DNA of 49,098 bases, from positions 1 through 49,098 of the forward strand of contig NZ_JAYFUM010000002.1 of assembly GCF_034929435.1 (NCBI RefSeq), given 5' to 3'. Position numbers and translations under genes: made by a program. The notes under the pieces were generated by a model that saw nothing but the letters and a program-made list of their open reading frames with translations, was not told the origin of the DNA and made no database searches. This document shows, piece after piece, positions 16,225 through 25,231 of the stretch; position 1 is the stretch's first letter, and each line of letters opens with the position of its first letter. Source of the DNA: Arcicella rigui (GTDB lineage: Bacteria > Bacteroidota > Bacteroidia > Cytophagales > Spirosomataceae).

Positions 16225-17346
16225 TTAATACGTGAAATGCTTTTTTAAGTGGTTGATTGGCTTTTCAACAAGAAACCAAGAGAGGCTTGCGACTACAATT
16301 GTGATGATAAAATAATAGAATAGTTCAAAAACAACATTACTACTCACAGCTGGCATAATTCGCTGAATTTTGTGCAAAACTCTTAGTACAATACTCGTCT
16401 GGGGCGTATGATAAAAGTTATAAATAAAATTATGATACAAATAAATACCGTAACTGATACGACCAAAGTAGCTTATGGCAGGATTTTCTAAAAATGATTT
16501 CCCAAAACTTTGATAGCCCGAAACTGCTTTCGCAATAAAGAAAAAACAAAACAATGCCGATACAAACCTTTCAAGTACAACCGTACCAAATTGGTGGCTC
16601 AGATGCGTAATACTTTGTTGGTGTAAAGTGTAGTAAACCGAGAAAGCATACACTCCAAAACTAAGTAAAACCAACCAAGTATTAGCTAATTTTTCAAAGA
16701 TAGCTTCTTTATGAAAAGTAAAATAATAAGCCATTAAACCGCCCAAACCGAAACAATCAAGGCAAGTTGGCATCAAAACGTACTGAATTACCCAATTACT
16801 TCCTTGAAGATAGAAGAAAACCCGAAGACCGATAGAAAGCAAAATCATTAGGGTAAGTACTTTAAGGTAATGTTTGCTTGGTAAAAACAGAATCAAGTAA
16901 GGGAAAATTAGATAGTACTGTTCTTCTACTGCCAAAGACCAGAGGTGGTCGATTGTTCCCATCCAATGTTGATGAATGGCAATGTAAAAATTGGTAGCAT
17001 AAGCCAAACACCACAAAATCGTATCTCTTACAGGTGGGACATCGAAAAGGTACAGTGCAAAAATGGCTAAGAAATAAATCGGGAATATTCTGATACTTCT
17101 ACGAATGATGAATTGCTTTACCGAAAACCAATGGCTTCGACCAATTTTATCATCCTTTAACTTGCTTTCAATCAGGATACGGGTAATCAAAAAACCGCTG
17201 AGTACAAAAAACATTGTTACACCCAAATGCCCCAAAGGCAATACATTTTTTTCTGCTAACCAGTGGTCAAAAAGTACCAAAGCGACAGCTACAAAACGGA
17301 TTCCGTCTAATTGGGTAAAATATGTTTCTTTTTTTGTTTGAGACAT
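16225..17346 (-). CDS. Acyltransferase-3 family membrane protein (OafA-like)
   Basis: A 373-residue polytopic acyltransferase for surface glycans. The N-terminus QLDGIRFVAV...FDHW (H27) and GVTMFFVLSGFLITRIL are the family signatures, and about ten hydrophobic segments follow. There is no C-terminal SGNH domain, unlike the longer OafA forms. It lies within the glycan run between the GT2 gene and a GT-C-like protein, so it probably O-acylates the same polymer or its lipid-linked unit. Confidence 0.92.
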   Translation of the reverse strand: MSQTKKETYFTQLDGIRFVAVALVLFDHWLAEKNVLPLGHLGVTMFFVLSGFLITRILIESKLKDDKIGRSHWFSVKQFIIRRSIRIFPIYFLAIFALYLFDVPPVRDTILWCLAYATNFYIAIHQHWMGTIDHLWSLAVEEQYYLIFPYLILFLPSKHYLKVLTLMILLSIGLRVFFYLQGSNWVIQYVLMPTCLDCFGLGGLMAYYFTFHKEAIFEKLANTWLVLLSFGVYAFSVYYTLHQQSITHLSHQFGTVVLERFVSALFCFFFIAKAVSGYQSFGKSFLENPAISYFGRISYGIYLYHNFIYNFYHTPQTSIVLRVLHKIQRIMPAVSSNVVFELFYYFIITIVVASLSWFLVEKPINHLKKHFTY

Positions 17347-17360
17347 TTTGTAAATATTTG

Positions 17361-17379
17361 AGCTTATTTCTCATAAGCT
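17361..17379. other. Small hairpin before the acyltransferase-3 gene
   Basis: AGCTTAT (17361-17367) pairs with ATAAGCT (17373-17379) around a 5-nt loop, 15 bp upstream of the acyltransferase start. No T-run follows. It is the only structure I see in this 113-bp gap. Confidence 0.3.
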
Positions 17380-17459
17380 GTGTTTTGTGTAAAGAGGTGT
17401 AATTTTTATAAATTTCTGATAATTAGAAGCTTAAATCGACAATTGCCAATGTTTGTTTC

Positions 17460-19103
17460 CTAATAATTATGCTCAATTTTGATTGAATCATTCAAATTAT
17501 AGGCTTTCCCAATCTTTCCGTCTTGAATCCACAAGCCTAATTGATAAGTATCAGCATCTATAAATTGATATTCAAGTGAGCCAATAAACCCTTTTGCCCA
17601 AAAATCGCCCGTCCTCAAAAACTTTCTCATCGAAGAAGAATGATTACTCACAGGGTAAATATAGACTCTTTTACTTGATTGAAGCATTAAATATACACCA
17701 AATTTTCCTTCTATTCTTGGCTCAAAGTCGGCACTTTCAAAAACTAACATTTCGCTGTATGGCGTTTTGTAAAAAGAATGTTGCCATTTGGGAGCTTCAA
17801 TAATAGGTTTTTTGAGGCTTCCCAACTGTTCATTAAACCATAAATGAGGTATCTGATAAATGTTACTATTTAACTTATCAAATTTATCGCCCGAAACTAT
17901 CAAATTATTGATTAAAGCACAAATTCGCTGTTTTTGTAAGTGAACAGTAATGTAATAATTTCGATAATTACTCCATAAATTATAGAGAATACTCAAGAAA
18001 ATCAAAGGAATGATAGCTTTCGCTAACAAATATCTGTCAGCTTTGAGTAATAAACAAAAATACAGACTAACTATTATTAATACTGAATAGATTTTATATC
18101 GACTGACAAATAGCGAGATTAGTCCAAAACTTACCCTTGTAACCGCCACGATGAAGGCTGTGCCGAGTACAAAAAGAAAACAGCCTAACAAAAATAGCTC
18201 AATAGCTTCAAATTGGCGGTTTATTAGCCAAGCTTTCATCAAATATTTGACTAAGAAAAAGATAACCAATCCCAGCGATAAAGCTCCTACAAGCGTTATT
18301 AAGATGATTCTAATCGTCATGTTACTGACAAGGTCGAAAGCTGAACCAATGAATAAAAGAAAACCTTGACCAATGGCTATTATATCTACGCCTTCAAAAT
18401 AATGAATGTACTTGGGCGATTGATAATGATAAAAGTATGTACCAATTAGTAACAAAGCCCAAAGGCAAAAAATAAAAAAATCTTTTATCCTTTTTTGAAG
18501 TAATAGGAGTGTTCCGCAAACAAAAATGCTGAGAATACCATTCCCACTGGTATAAGTAGCTAAAAAAACAAAGCAGAGAGATAAATAAAAAAGTGAGCTT
18601 TTTTTCGAGAGGATGAAGTGAATGGCAATCAGTAAAATAAAAATTACACCAAAATTCTGAATTGAAGCCATTCCCCAAAAACTATTTTCCCAAAATTGTA
18701 ACTGAAAAAATAGAAAAGGGACAGGAATAAAGTAAAGTAAATGAAATTTTAACTGTAAAAAGTAATGATAAAAAATAGCAACAATGCCGAGTAAAAATAT
18801 GTTGCCGATAAAAATCATTACTCTGTAATTGAGATTTCCATTCAACCAGTAGATAAGAAAAGCAAAAACTCGATTTAGAAAAATTCTATGCTCGTTGTGT
18901 TGTTCAAAAAAAAGTTCGACTTTCTCGCCAAAACTAATTTCCGAAAATAGCTTTGGAAGAAAGTCGAAAAAGGTATAATCATCCAAATAGGGAATATTTA
19001 CGGCATACTTATCAAGAAATAAGAAGTATCCTAAAATCGGAATCAAAACTGTCAGTAAAGATAATACTTTAAAAAGTTGAGCATTTTTAGCAGAAATATT
19101 CAT
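17460..19103 (-). CDS. Polytopic membrane protein, GT-C-like
   Basis: A 547-residue protein with about ten hydrophobic segments and a soluble C-terminal region (about 400-547). An acidic pair in NIPYLDDYTFFD follows the first membrane segment, where GT-C glycosyltransferases carry their catalytic acid. This supports a lipid-linked-sugar glycosyltransferase, but I cannot assign a family. It lies 31 bp after the transketolase C-half in the same run. A polymerase or flippase-like role is an alternative. Confidence 0.6.
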   Translation of the reverse strand: MNISAKNAQLFKVLSLLTVLIPILGYFLFLDKYAVNIPYLDDYTFFDFLPKLFSEISFGEKVELFFEQHNEHRIFLNRVFAFLIYWLNGNLNYRVMIFIGNIFLLGIVAIFYHYFLQLKFHLLYFIPVPFLFFQLQFWENSFWGMASIQNFGVIFILLIAIHFILSKKSSLFYLSLCFVFLATYTSGNGILSIFVCGTLLLLQKRIKDFFIFCLWALLLIGTYFYHYQSPKYIHYFEGVDIIAIGQGFLLFIGSAFDLVSNMTIRIILITLVGALSLGLVIFFLVKYLMKAWLINRQFEAIELFLLGCFLFVLGTAFIVAVTRVSFGLISLFVSRYKIYSVLIIVSLYFCLLLKADRYLLAKAIIPLIFLSILYNLWSNYRNYYITVHLQKQRICALINNLIVSGDKFDKLNSNIYQIPHLWFNEQLGSLKKPIIEAPKWQHSFYKTPYSEMLVFESADFEPRIEGKFGVYLMLQSSKRVYIYPVSNHSSSMRKFLRTGDFWAKGFIGSLEYQFIDADTYQLGLWIQDGKIGKAYNLNDSIKIEHNY

Positions 19104-19134
19104 GATTTGAGGTTTTATGAGATTAAGCCATAGC

Positions 19135-20046
19135 CTATTCCATAAAACACTTCAATTTGATGGCAATATTTTGGCTATCTAATCCCGACTGTGTTTGGTG
19201 ATAAGTTTGGCTTCCGTAAGTACCATCGGGATACCCTTCGGCTCTTAGGCTTACAAACTTCTTTAACGAAACTCCATTTTCTAAAAGTTGCACAGACAAT
19301 TGCTGTGCCAATCCTCCGGTACTTACGTGTTCTTCTACGACTAACAGCTTTTCAGCCTCTTGAATTAATTGGAAGGCTTCTTTTTCAATTTTCATTGGCA
19401 AATTGTAGGCCGTAAAGACGTTGAATTGCCCTGAAAGTTCTTCATTTTCTAAAGCATTCATTACATTGTTGGCAACAGGGCCTAATGATACAATCGAACC
19501 TTTAGCATTACTTGCTTTGTATAATAACTTCAATCCACCGAAATCAGTATCTAAGGAAGGTGTTTTTTTTCCTGCACCTAATCTTAAATAAGCTGGGCGA
19601 GCATCTGCAACGATTTGATTTAGAAAAGGTTCTACTTCATCTGAAAATGCTGGAATCCAACATTTTACGTTTTGTAAGCTACTTAGTCCTGCCAAATCTT
19701 CAATAGCATGATGGCTACTTCCCATGATTCCGTAACCATAACCACCTCCATTTCCGACTAAGAAAACGGGTAAATTATGTAAACAAACGTCGTTTCTAAA
19801 CTGCTCCCAACAGCGATACACTACAAAAGGAGCGATTGAATAACAAAATACTTTAAAACCTTTGTAAGCCAAACCTGCTGCCAAGCCCACCATATTTTGT
19901 TCAGCAACTCCAGCATTGATAAAGCGATTGCCCATGGCCGCTTGTAAGTTTTCAAGGGCATTATATCCTAAATCTCCAGTGATAAAAACTACCTTTTCAT
20001 CTTCAATGGCAATTTTTTCGATGGCATCTGAAAATTCTCTCCTCAT
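19135..20046 (-). CDS. Transketolase C-terminal half (pyrimidine-binding and C-terminal domains)
   Basis: A 303-residue second subunit of a split transketolase. The catalytic glutamate (E49) that activates thiamine diphosphate is in GVAEQNMVGLAAG. The pyrimidine domain spans about 1-165, and the C-terminal domain about 180-303. It should pair with the N-terminal half at 22187-23011 to move two-carbon ketol units between sugar phosphates. Unlike most split transketolases, the two halves are separated by another gene (20081-22087). The location in a glycan locus suggests a dedicated sugar-precursor role rather than central metabolism. Confidence 0.9.
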   Translation of the reverse strand: MRREFSDAIEKIAIEDEKVVFITGDLGYNALENLQAAMGNRFINAGVAEQNMVGLAAGLAYKGFKVFCYSIAPFVVYRCWEQFRNDVCLHNLPVFLVGNGGGYGYGIMGSSHHAIEDLAGLSSLQNVKCWIPAFSDEVEPFLNQIVADARPAYLRLGAGKKTPSLDTDFGGLKLLYKASNAKGSIVSLGPVANNVMNALENEELSGQFNVFTAYNLPMKIEKEAFQLIQEAEKLLVVEEHVSTGGLAQQLSVQLLENGVSLKKFVSLRAEGYPDGTYGSQTYHQTQSGLDSQNIAIKLKCFME

Positions 20047-20080
20047 TCTTTGAAGGCGATTCTTGAATCGCTTTATAATG

Positions 20081-22087
20081 TTATTTTCTTTGTTGTTCTA
20101 CTAACCTTTTGATTTCCTCAGAAGTGTTATACTTCTTAATTCCCTTACGTACTCTGGTTCGGATAAACTTCGGTCTTTTCTTAGTTTCTTCAAAGATTTT
20201 GGCAATGTATTCTCCTAAAAAGCTTATCCCCAAGAGATTGATACCGCCAAAAAACATTACTAATACTATGACAGTAGAAATCCCCGAAGGGGTGTCTGGA
20301 TAAAATATATATTTTGCCAATATTTGCCAAACGATACCTAAAATTGAAAGTAATGTCATGATAAAACCACCATAAGACATAATTTCTAAAGGCACAAAAC
20401 TGAATGAGAAAATGGCTTTTTTTGCCCACCAAATGTTTTTTCGCCAGTTGTTGGTAGAAACGCCAAACATTCTTTCGGGACGAACGTAATCAACACCAAT
20501 TTGTTTGAAACCAACCCAAGCACGTAATCCTCTTAAAAACTGTTCCGTTTCTGGTAAACTCACCAATTCTTTTACTACTTTTCTATCAATCATCGAAAAG
20601 TCGCCAGCATCATTAGGAATATTGATGTAAGACATATTTTTGAAGATTCTATAAAAAGTTTTGTAGAAGAAATGTAGCCAATTTGGCATTTCTCGCTGTA
20701 CTCTTACACCATAAGTTACTTCGTAGCCTTCTGACCATTTTTCAAAAAAGCGTGGCATTACTTCTGGGGGGTCTTGCAAATCGCCATCCATGAGTACTAC
20801 GGCATCGCCAGTTGAAATTTCCATACCAGATAAAAAAGCTGACTGAGAACCAAAATTTCTTGAATGGGTAATCCCGATTACATTCGGGTCTTTATTACAA
20901 ATCTCTTCTAATACTTCTTCGGTATTGTCTGGCGAACAGTCGTTTACAAAAATGATTTCATAGCGTACTTTCATTTCGTTGAAAGTTTTCACTAATCTTT
21001 CATACATGTATGGAATTGCCTGAGCGTCTTTGTAACAAGCAATAATGGCCGTAATCACAGGGTTTAAGTAAGGATTTTGGAAAGCTGGCAATACTTTCTC
21101 TTCGTAGCGAATACTTTCTTGCCACTGGTAGTACTTTCTTAATCCTTCTGCCAAAGGCGTTTTTGCCGACCAGCCTAAATCTTTTTGAGCTTCCGTTGGG
21201 TCGCCGTACCAGTCTGCCAAATCCCATTGGCGATTTTCCATACTTCCCCACGAAGGTTTTTCAGCAATGCCAAATTCTTGTCGAGATACTTCTACTAAAT
21301 CGCCAATGGTCGTTTTTACACTACTGGCAATGTTATAAGAATTACCACGAATGGCAGGCGACATTTTCAACGCTGTATCAAGGAAAGCTTCTATACAATC
21401 TGAAATATAAACAAAATCTCGACTGATTTCTGGAGAAACAAAATTGGGTAATTTATTATGTCTAACACTTTCAATCAATTTAGGAATCAAGCGGTCGGGT
21501 TCTTCCCAATCTCCATAAATTGAATAAAGACGTAAATTCACCGCATTTTTGTTGTGAACTTTCGCATAATATTGAATGGTATAAGCCGCAGAAACTTTTG
21601 AAACTGAATAATGACTGTTGGGTTCGAGTGCGTCGCTTTCTTTGGGTGCAGTACAGTTAAAACCATATTCCGAGCTACTTCCTGCATGGATGTACACCAT
21701 ATCAGACGCTAAATTTTCAAGCAGGTTTACTGTTCCGATTACATTGGTTTCATAAGTAAGCGTTACATTTTTTTGCTTAGAGTACGCTCCATAAGCCGCC
21801 AAATTGAAAATCGTTTTGGGCTTATAAGCACTAAAAACTTCTTGAACCGAGTAATTAGAAACAATATCGCAGTGAACAATATTTTCAGCAGGAACATTCA
21901 GTAATTTCAAACGCCATGCTTTTTGAGCATCATGGGTAAGTGCATAGCAGTCTTTTCTGAGTTTGAAAATCTCGTTGAAGAGATTCGCACCAATAAAGCC
22001 ACTTGCACCATATACAAAAATGGGGCCTTTAAGGGAAAGTATTTTATCTTTTAACATGAGGTCGTTATCGAAAAAATATGATTTCAA
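20081..22087 (-). CDS. Fused NAD-dependent sugar epimerase/dehydratase and family 2 glycosyltransferase
   Basis: A 668-residue two-domain fusion. Residues 20-325 form a short-chain (extended SDR) sugar-nucleotide epimerase/dehydratase, with GASGFIG at 27-33 and the catalytic Y160-x3-K164. Residues 343-668 form a GtrB/ArnC-like GT2, with VNDCSPDN at 381-388, DGDLQDPPE at 434-442 and two C-terminal membrane segments (about 575-640) that suggest polyprenyl-phosphate sugar synthesis. One protein may thus make an activated sugar and transfer it to lipid. It lies between the two transketolase halves (99-bp and 34-bp gaps). The reading frame is continuous, with no sign of frameshift. Confidence 0.9.
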   Translation of the reverse strand: MKSYFFDNDLMLKDKILSLKGPIFVYGASGFIGANLFNEIFKLRKDCYALTHDAQKAWRLKLLNVPAENIVHCDIVSNYSVQEVFSAYKPKTIFNLAAYGAYSKQKNVTLTYETNVIGTVNLLENLASDMVYIHAGSSSEYGFNCTAPKESDALEPNSHYSVSKVSAAYTIQYYAKVHNKNAVNLRLYSIYGDWEEPDRLIPKLIESVRHNKLPNFVSPEISRDFVYISDCIEAFLDTALKMSPAIRGNSYNIASSVKTTIGDLVEVSRQEFGIAEKPSWGSMENRQWDLADWYGDPTEAQKDLGWSAKTPLAEGLRKYYQWQESIRYEEKVLPAFQNPYLNPVITAIIACYKDAQAIPYMYERLVKTFNEMKVRYEIIFVNDCSPDNTEEVLEEICNKDPNVIGITHSRNFGSQSAFLSGMEISTGDAVVLMDGDLQDPPEVMPRFFEKWSEGYEVTYGVRVQREMPNWLHFFYKTFYRIFKNMSYINIPNDAGDFSMIDRKVVKELVSLPETEQFLRGLRAWVGFKQIGVDYVRPERMFGVSTNNWRKNIWWAKKAIFSFSFVPLEIMSYGGFIMTLLSILGIVWQILAKYIFYPDTPSGISTVIVLVMFFGGINLLGISFLGEYIAKIFEETKKRPKFIRTRVRKGIKKYNTSEEIKRLVEQQRK

Positions 22088-22109
22088 GGGTTAGCTCGAA
22101 AGGATTAAT

Positions 22110-22186
22110 TTAGAAGTTAATTTGTATTAGCTATCAGCCATCAGTCGTCGGATTTAAGTAAAACCTTTTAGGTCAATAGACGATGA
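22110..22186. repeat. Short word repeat (CTATCAG/CATCAGT)
   Basis: The 99-bp gap between the fusion gene and the transketolase N-half contains CTATCAGCCATCAGTCGTCGG near 22131-22151, a run of near-copies of one short word. It resembles the word repeats in the other gaps of this window. Confidence 0.35.
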
Positions 22187-23011
22187 TTAAAGATATGCCT
22201 TCAAAATATCATTGGTAGCAACGGCGTACTGTTCTGGATTCATAGGAAGGTAATGCCACTCCAAGCGATTTTCCATGTAAGAAACGCCCTTTCCTTTTAC
22301 CGTATTGGCAATGATTACTTTTGGCAAGCCGTTTTTATTATTTTTGAAAAAATCTATTTGCTGATAAAGTGCTTCAACATCGTGTCCGTCGCATTCTGCT
22401 ACTTCAAAACCCATTACTTGCCATTTGGTAGCATCGGCAGAAATTCCCAATACTTGATTGGTATTTCCAAAACCTTGCAAACCGTTTTTATCAATCATCA
22501 CTATCAGATTATCCAATTGCTTGGCTACGGCATAATGAGCAGCTTCCCAAGTTGTCCCTTCATTGGTTTCTCCGTCTGACATCAGCACATAAGTAGTTTC
22601 GTCATTTCCGAGAATCTTATTGGCTTGAGCAATGCCTAAAGCGATGGGTAAACCATGCCCCAACGAACCCGTAGCAAATGGAATTCCTGAAATTTTATTA
22701 GGAGCTGGGTGAGCAGGCAAAACTGTACCTTCTTTATAATAAGTACTGAGTAATTCATCTGAAATTTCACCTAATTCATGCAAACAAGCGTACAAAGATG
22801 CCGCCGCATGACCTTTGGAGAGGATAAAAACTTCGTCTTTGCGTTTGTGAGACATCAAAGAAGCAATCATTAGGTCGATACAAGAAAGCGAACAGCCAAT
22901 ATGACCAGCGTTGGCTTTAAAATACATATTTAAAATCTTGAGGCGTAGTGTTCCTTGCCACTTTTTTAAGTCTTGCAATACTTCAATTGAGTTACTTATC
23001 GTAGTTGTCAT
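22187..23011 (-). CDS. Transketolase N-terminal half (thiamine-diphosphate-binding)
   Basis: A 274-residue first subunit of a split transketolase. Thiamine-diphosphate/metal ligands D146 (in SDGE) and N176 (in DKNG) are 30 residues apart, as in E. coli transketolase (D155/N185). Active-site histidines are present in AGHIGCS (H37), SKGHAAA (H68) and PAHPAP (H101). It needs the C-half at 19135-20046 to be active. A good TTTG-N20-TAnnTTTG promoter lies about 70-100 bp upstream, so it likely heads the glycan operon. Confidence 0.92.
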   Translation of the reverse strand: MTTTISNSIEVLQDLKKWQGTLRLKILNMYFKANAGHIGCSLSCIDLMIASLMSHKRKDEVFILSKGHAAASLYACLHELGEISDELLSTYYKEGTVLPAHPAPNKISGIPFATGSLGHGLPIALGIAQANKILGNDETTYVLMSDGETNEGTTWEAAHYAVAKQLDNLIVMIDKNGLQGFGNTNQVLGISADATKWQVMGFEVAECDGHDVEALYQQIDFFKNNKNGLPKVIIANTVKGKGVSYMENRLEWHYLPMNPEQYAVATNDILKAYL

Positions 23012-23079
23012 TCGGGCTTCTTTGGGTTATTTTGCCAGTTTCATTTTATGAAACTTAGGGCTGTCCTATGAAGAATACA

Positions 23080-23111
23080 CAAAAATAACTGCTTTTTAAG
23101 CCTTACACAAA
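23080..23111 (-). promoter_or_regulatory. Bacteroidota-type promoter for the transketolase-glycan operon
   Basis: On the minus strand, TTTG (23111-23108) is followed after 20 bp by TATTTTTG (23087-23080). This is a full match to the TTTG-N17-23-TAnnTTTG consensus. The expected transcript starts near 23075, giving a leader of about 60 nt before the transketolase N-half. The -33 element lies 9 bp beyond the end of the OmpA-like gene, so this unit is separate from the OmpA pair. Confidence 0.55.
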
Positions 23112-23119
23112 GAAAAGTA

Positions 23120-25141
23120 CTATTTCTTAATGATTGTAAACTCTACTCTTCGGTTTCTTTGGCGTTGTTCTTCGTTGGCATTGTTAGAAATAGGTCGAGT
23201 TGGGCCCCAAGCTTTGGTCTTAATTCTTTGAGGTAAAATTCCCTGACTGACCAAATATTTTTTTACTGCTGCAACTCTGTCTTCCGATAATTTCATGTTC
23301 AATTGAAAGTCTCCCTGATTATCAGTGTGTCCTTCAAAGAGAATTTCCAAAGTCGGATTGTCTTTCATAACTTGTACAATTCTATCCAAATTTCGCATCA
23401 ATGAAGGTTGTAATTTAGCTTCACCTTGTTCAAATGAAAAACTGTTTAGAATACCTTTACTTCCAACTTCGATTGGAATGAGATAAAAATCTTTTTTGAT
23501 TTCTTGGTACTCATTTACATTTCTTAAATCAATGGTTTCGTTGACGGCAATAAAACCAGTTGCTTCTGGAATAAAATCATAAATATCATTCAGCGGTATT
23601 ACGAAACTAAACGCACCAGTACTGGGTTCGTATTGCTTTATCTCAGTTTTATTTACTGAACTTCTCGCCGTCATGGTCAATTTGGCTGGAATGGCCAGTC
23701 TTTCGTTACTCGACAACACATTGCCCGTTACAATTGCCACAGGATTGGGTTGAGCCGTTTTAGGTAAAACTAATTTGTAAATATCTTCCTTTGCTCCGCC
23801 ACTAAATGAACAAATATAGGCAAAATCACCAGAAGCTGGCATGGTAAAATAACCGTCCCAATTGGAAGTATTCACGGCTGGGCCAAGATTTTCGGGTTCT
23901 GTCCAAGATGTCCAAGTATCGTCTAACCTGACACTTTTAAAAATGTCATTGTCACCAAAACCAGAAAATCCACGAGTCGAAAAATAGAGTGTTTTGTTAT
24001 CGGCAGCAATGAATGGCGTTACTTCATGCTCGATGCTATTGACGGTTTTCCCTAAATTTTTAGGTTCAGTCCAAGTATTATTCGGTTTTCTGAACGAAAC
24101 ATATAAATCTCGGCTACCAATGGCATTTTTTCTTTGGATAGACATCACCATTACTTTACCATCAGCAGAAACCGAAAATTCAGCGTTGGGGCTTTGGTTG
24201 TAATAATTATCAATTTTTACTTCTTCTGGAAAAGACCAGCCGTTGGCGGTACGATAAGTCCTTGAAATCCCCGAAGACAAATGTCCGTCTGGATGATACT
24301 TATTCATCAGCAACAGTTCGTATCCATCTGCCGAAACTGCCAAAACCGCATTTTTATCTTCGGTATTAATGGGTGCTCCAATATTTTGTGCTTTTTGCCA
24401 ATTGCCCGCTTCATCCTGCACACTGAAATACACATCTTGGTCGCCTTGTTTACCGAAAAGGCTTAAATAATTACGAGTATAATAAAGCGTTTTACCATCA
24501 GAAGAGATAACAGGAGCAAATTCTTGATGCCTTGAATTGATATTTTTTCCTAAATTTTCTCGATAAACTTCACCCGGAGCATCTGCTGCCACATTCACCA
24601 TCGCTTGAATGGGGTCTGTACTTGCCGAAATACCAATGGCATCTATCTGATTGGCATCTTTGATTTTTTCAATATTCAGTACAATTTTGATGGCATATAC
24701 TTTATAAGGTGTTTTATTGGGTAAAATCACATTGAACATTTCGCCTTTATCTCTCGGAATAATGGCTGCATCTCTTTGGTAAAGGGTGTAAGGTTTTGCT
24801 AAAGAATCAAAGGCGATTACTTTGTCGATACTGCCAATACCATAATTTTCGGCAACGGCTACTTGCTGTATGTGCATCAAAGTATCAAAGCCAACGGTGA
24901 TATATTCTTCACTTGATTTCTTTTGTACGGAAGGTTGCCAAGCTAAAGCACTTTGGGTGTATTGGGGCAATACATTGGGCTTGCCCAATACTTGTACGGC
25001 TTTATGTCCTAACTGTTGAAATGGGATTACTTTTTCGGAAGAAAAACTAAAAATTTGGCTTGCCCAATATGTTTTTTGGGACAATGCCGTGAAGGAAAAG
25101 GAATATAATAGCAATAATATGGAAAAGGACTTGATTTTCAT
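23120..25141 (-). CDS. PD40-repeat outer-membrane protein with C-terminal OmpA domain (copy 1)
   Basis: I chose the ATG at 25141, which begins a clean signal peptide (MKIKSFSILLL); another ATG lies 9 bp upstream. Mature order of domains: a discoidin-like N-terminal region (about 25-190), WD40-like PD40 repeats (about 200-460, with units such as SSDGKTLYYTRN), a carboxypeptidase-regulatory-like beta domain (about 470-555) and an OmpA peptidoglycan-binding domain (about 560-673, FEGHTDNQGDF...LSEDR). It probably anchors in the outer membrane and holds the cell wall. It is closely related to the gene just upstream (25232-27244). A T9SS accessory (PorE-like) role is possible, but it lacks the TPR part. 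Confidence 0.88.
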   Translation of the reverse strand: MKIKSFSILLLLYSFSFTALSQKTYWASQIFSFSSEKVIPFQQLGHKAVQVLGKPNVLPQYTQSALAWQPSVQKKSSEEYITVGFDTLMHIQQVAVAENYGIGSIDKVIAFDSLAKPYTLYQRDAAIIPRDKGEMFNVILPNKTPYKVYAIKIVLNIEKIKDANQIDAIGISASTDPIQAMVNVAADAPGEVYRENLGKNINSRHQEFAPVISSDGKTLYYTRNYLSLFGKQGDQDVYFSVQDEAGNWQKAQNIGAPINTEDKNAVLAVSADGYELLLMNKYHPDGHLSSGISRTYRTANGWSFPEEVKIDNYYNQSPNAEFSVSADGKVMVMSIQRKNAIGSRDLYVSFRKPNNTWTEPKNLGKTVNSIEHEVTPFIAADNKTLYFSTRGFSGFGDNDIFKSVRLDDTWTSWTEPENLGPAVNTSNWDGYFTMPASGDFAYICSFSGGAKEDIYKLVLPKTAQPNPVAIVTGNVLSSNERLAIPAKLTMTARSSVNKTEIKQYEPSTGAFSFVIPLNDIYDFIPEATGFIAVNETIDLRNVNEYQEIKKDFYLIPIEVGSKGILNSFSFEQGEAKLQPSLMRNLDRIVQVMKDNPTLEILFEGHTDNQGDFQLNMKLSEDRVAAVKKYLVSQGILPQRIKTKAWGPTRPISNNANEEQRQRNRRVEFTIIKK

Positions 25142-25176
25142 TAAAGCCATATTTGTTTAATTATATCCTAATTTGA

Positions 25177-25184
25177 CAAAAATA
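25177..25184 (-). promoter_or_regulatory. Candidate -7 box of the first PD40-OmpA gene
   Basis: TATTTTTG on the minus strand matches TAnnTTTG perfectly, 27 bp upstream of the more upstream of two possible ATGs. The -33 region lacks a clear TTTG. A 16-bp palindrome (25193-25208) occupies the space where the -33 element would lie. Confidence 0.35.
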
Positions 25185-25192
25185 ATACCAAT

Positions 25193-25208
25193 TGCTGAAA
25201 TTTCAGCA
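25193..25208. promoter_or_regulatory. 16-bp perfect palindrome, candidate operator
   Basis: TGCTGAAATTTCAGCA is a perfect dyad located 9 bp upstream of the candidate -7 box of the PD40-OmpA gene. Bound protein would cover the -33 region. It could instead be a short hairpin at the end of the upstream paralogue's transcript. Confidence 0.4.
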
Positions 25209-25231
25209 TGAGTCCTTTGGCAAAGAGTTAC

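Noticed and set aside
19135..23011. Broken (frameshifted) transketolase gene
   Set aside because: Both halves begin and end at natural domain borders with their own start and stop codons, and all catalytic residues are present; it is a true split enzyme.
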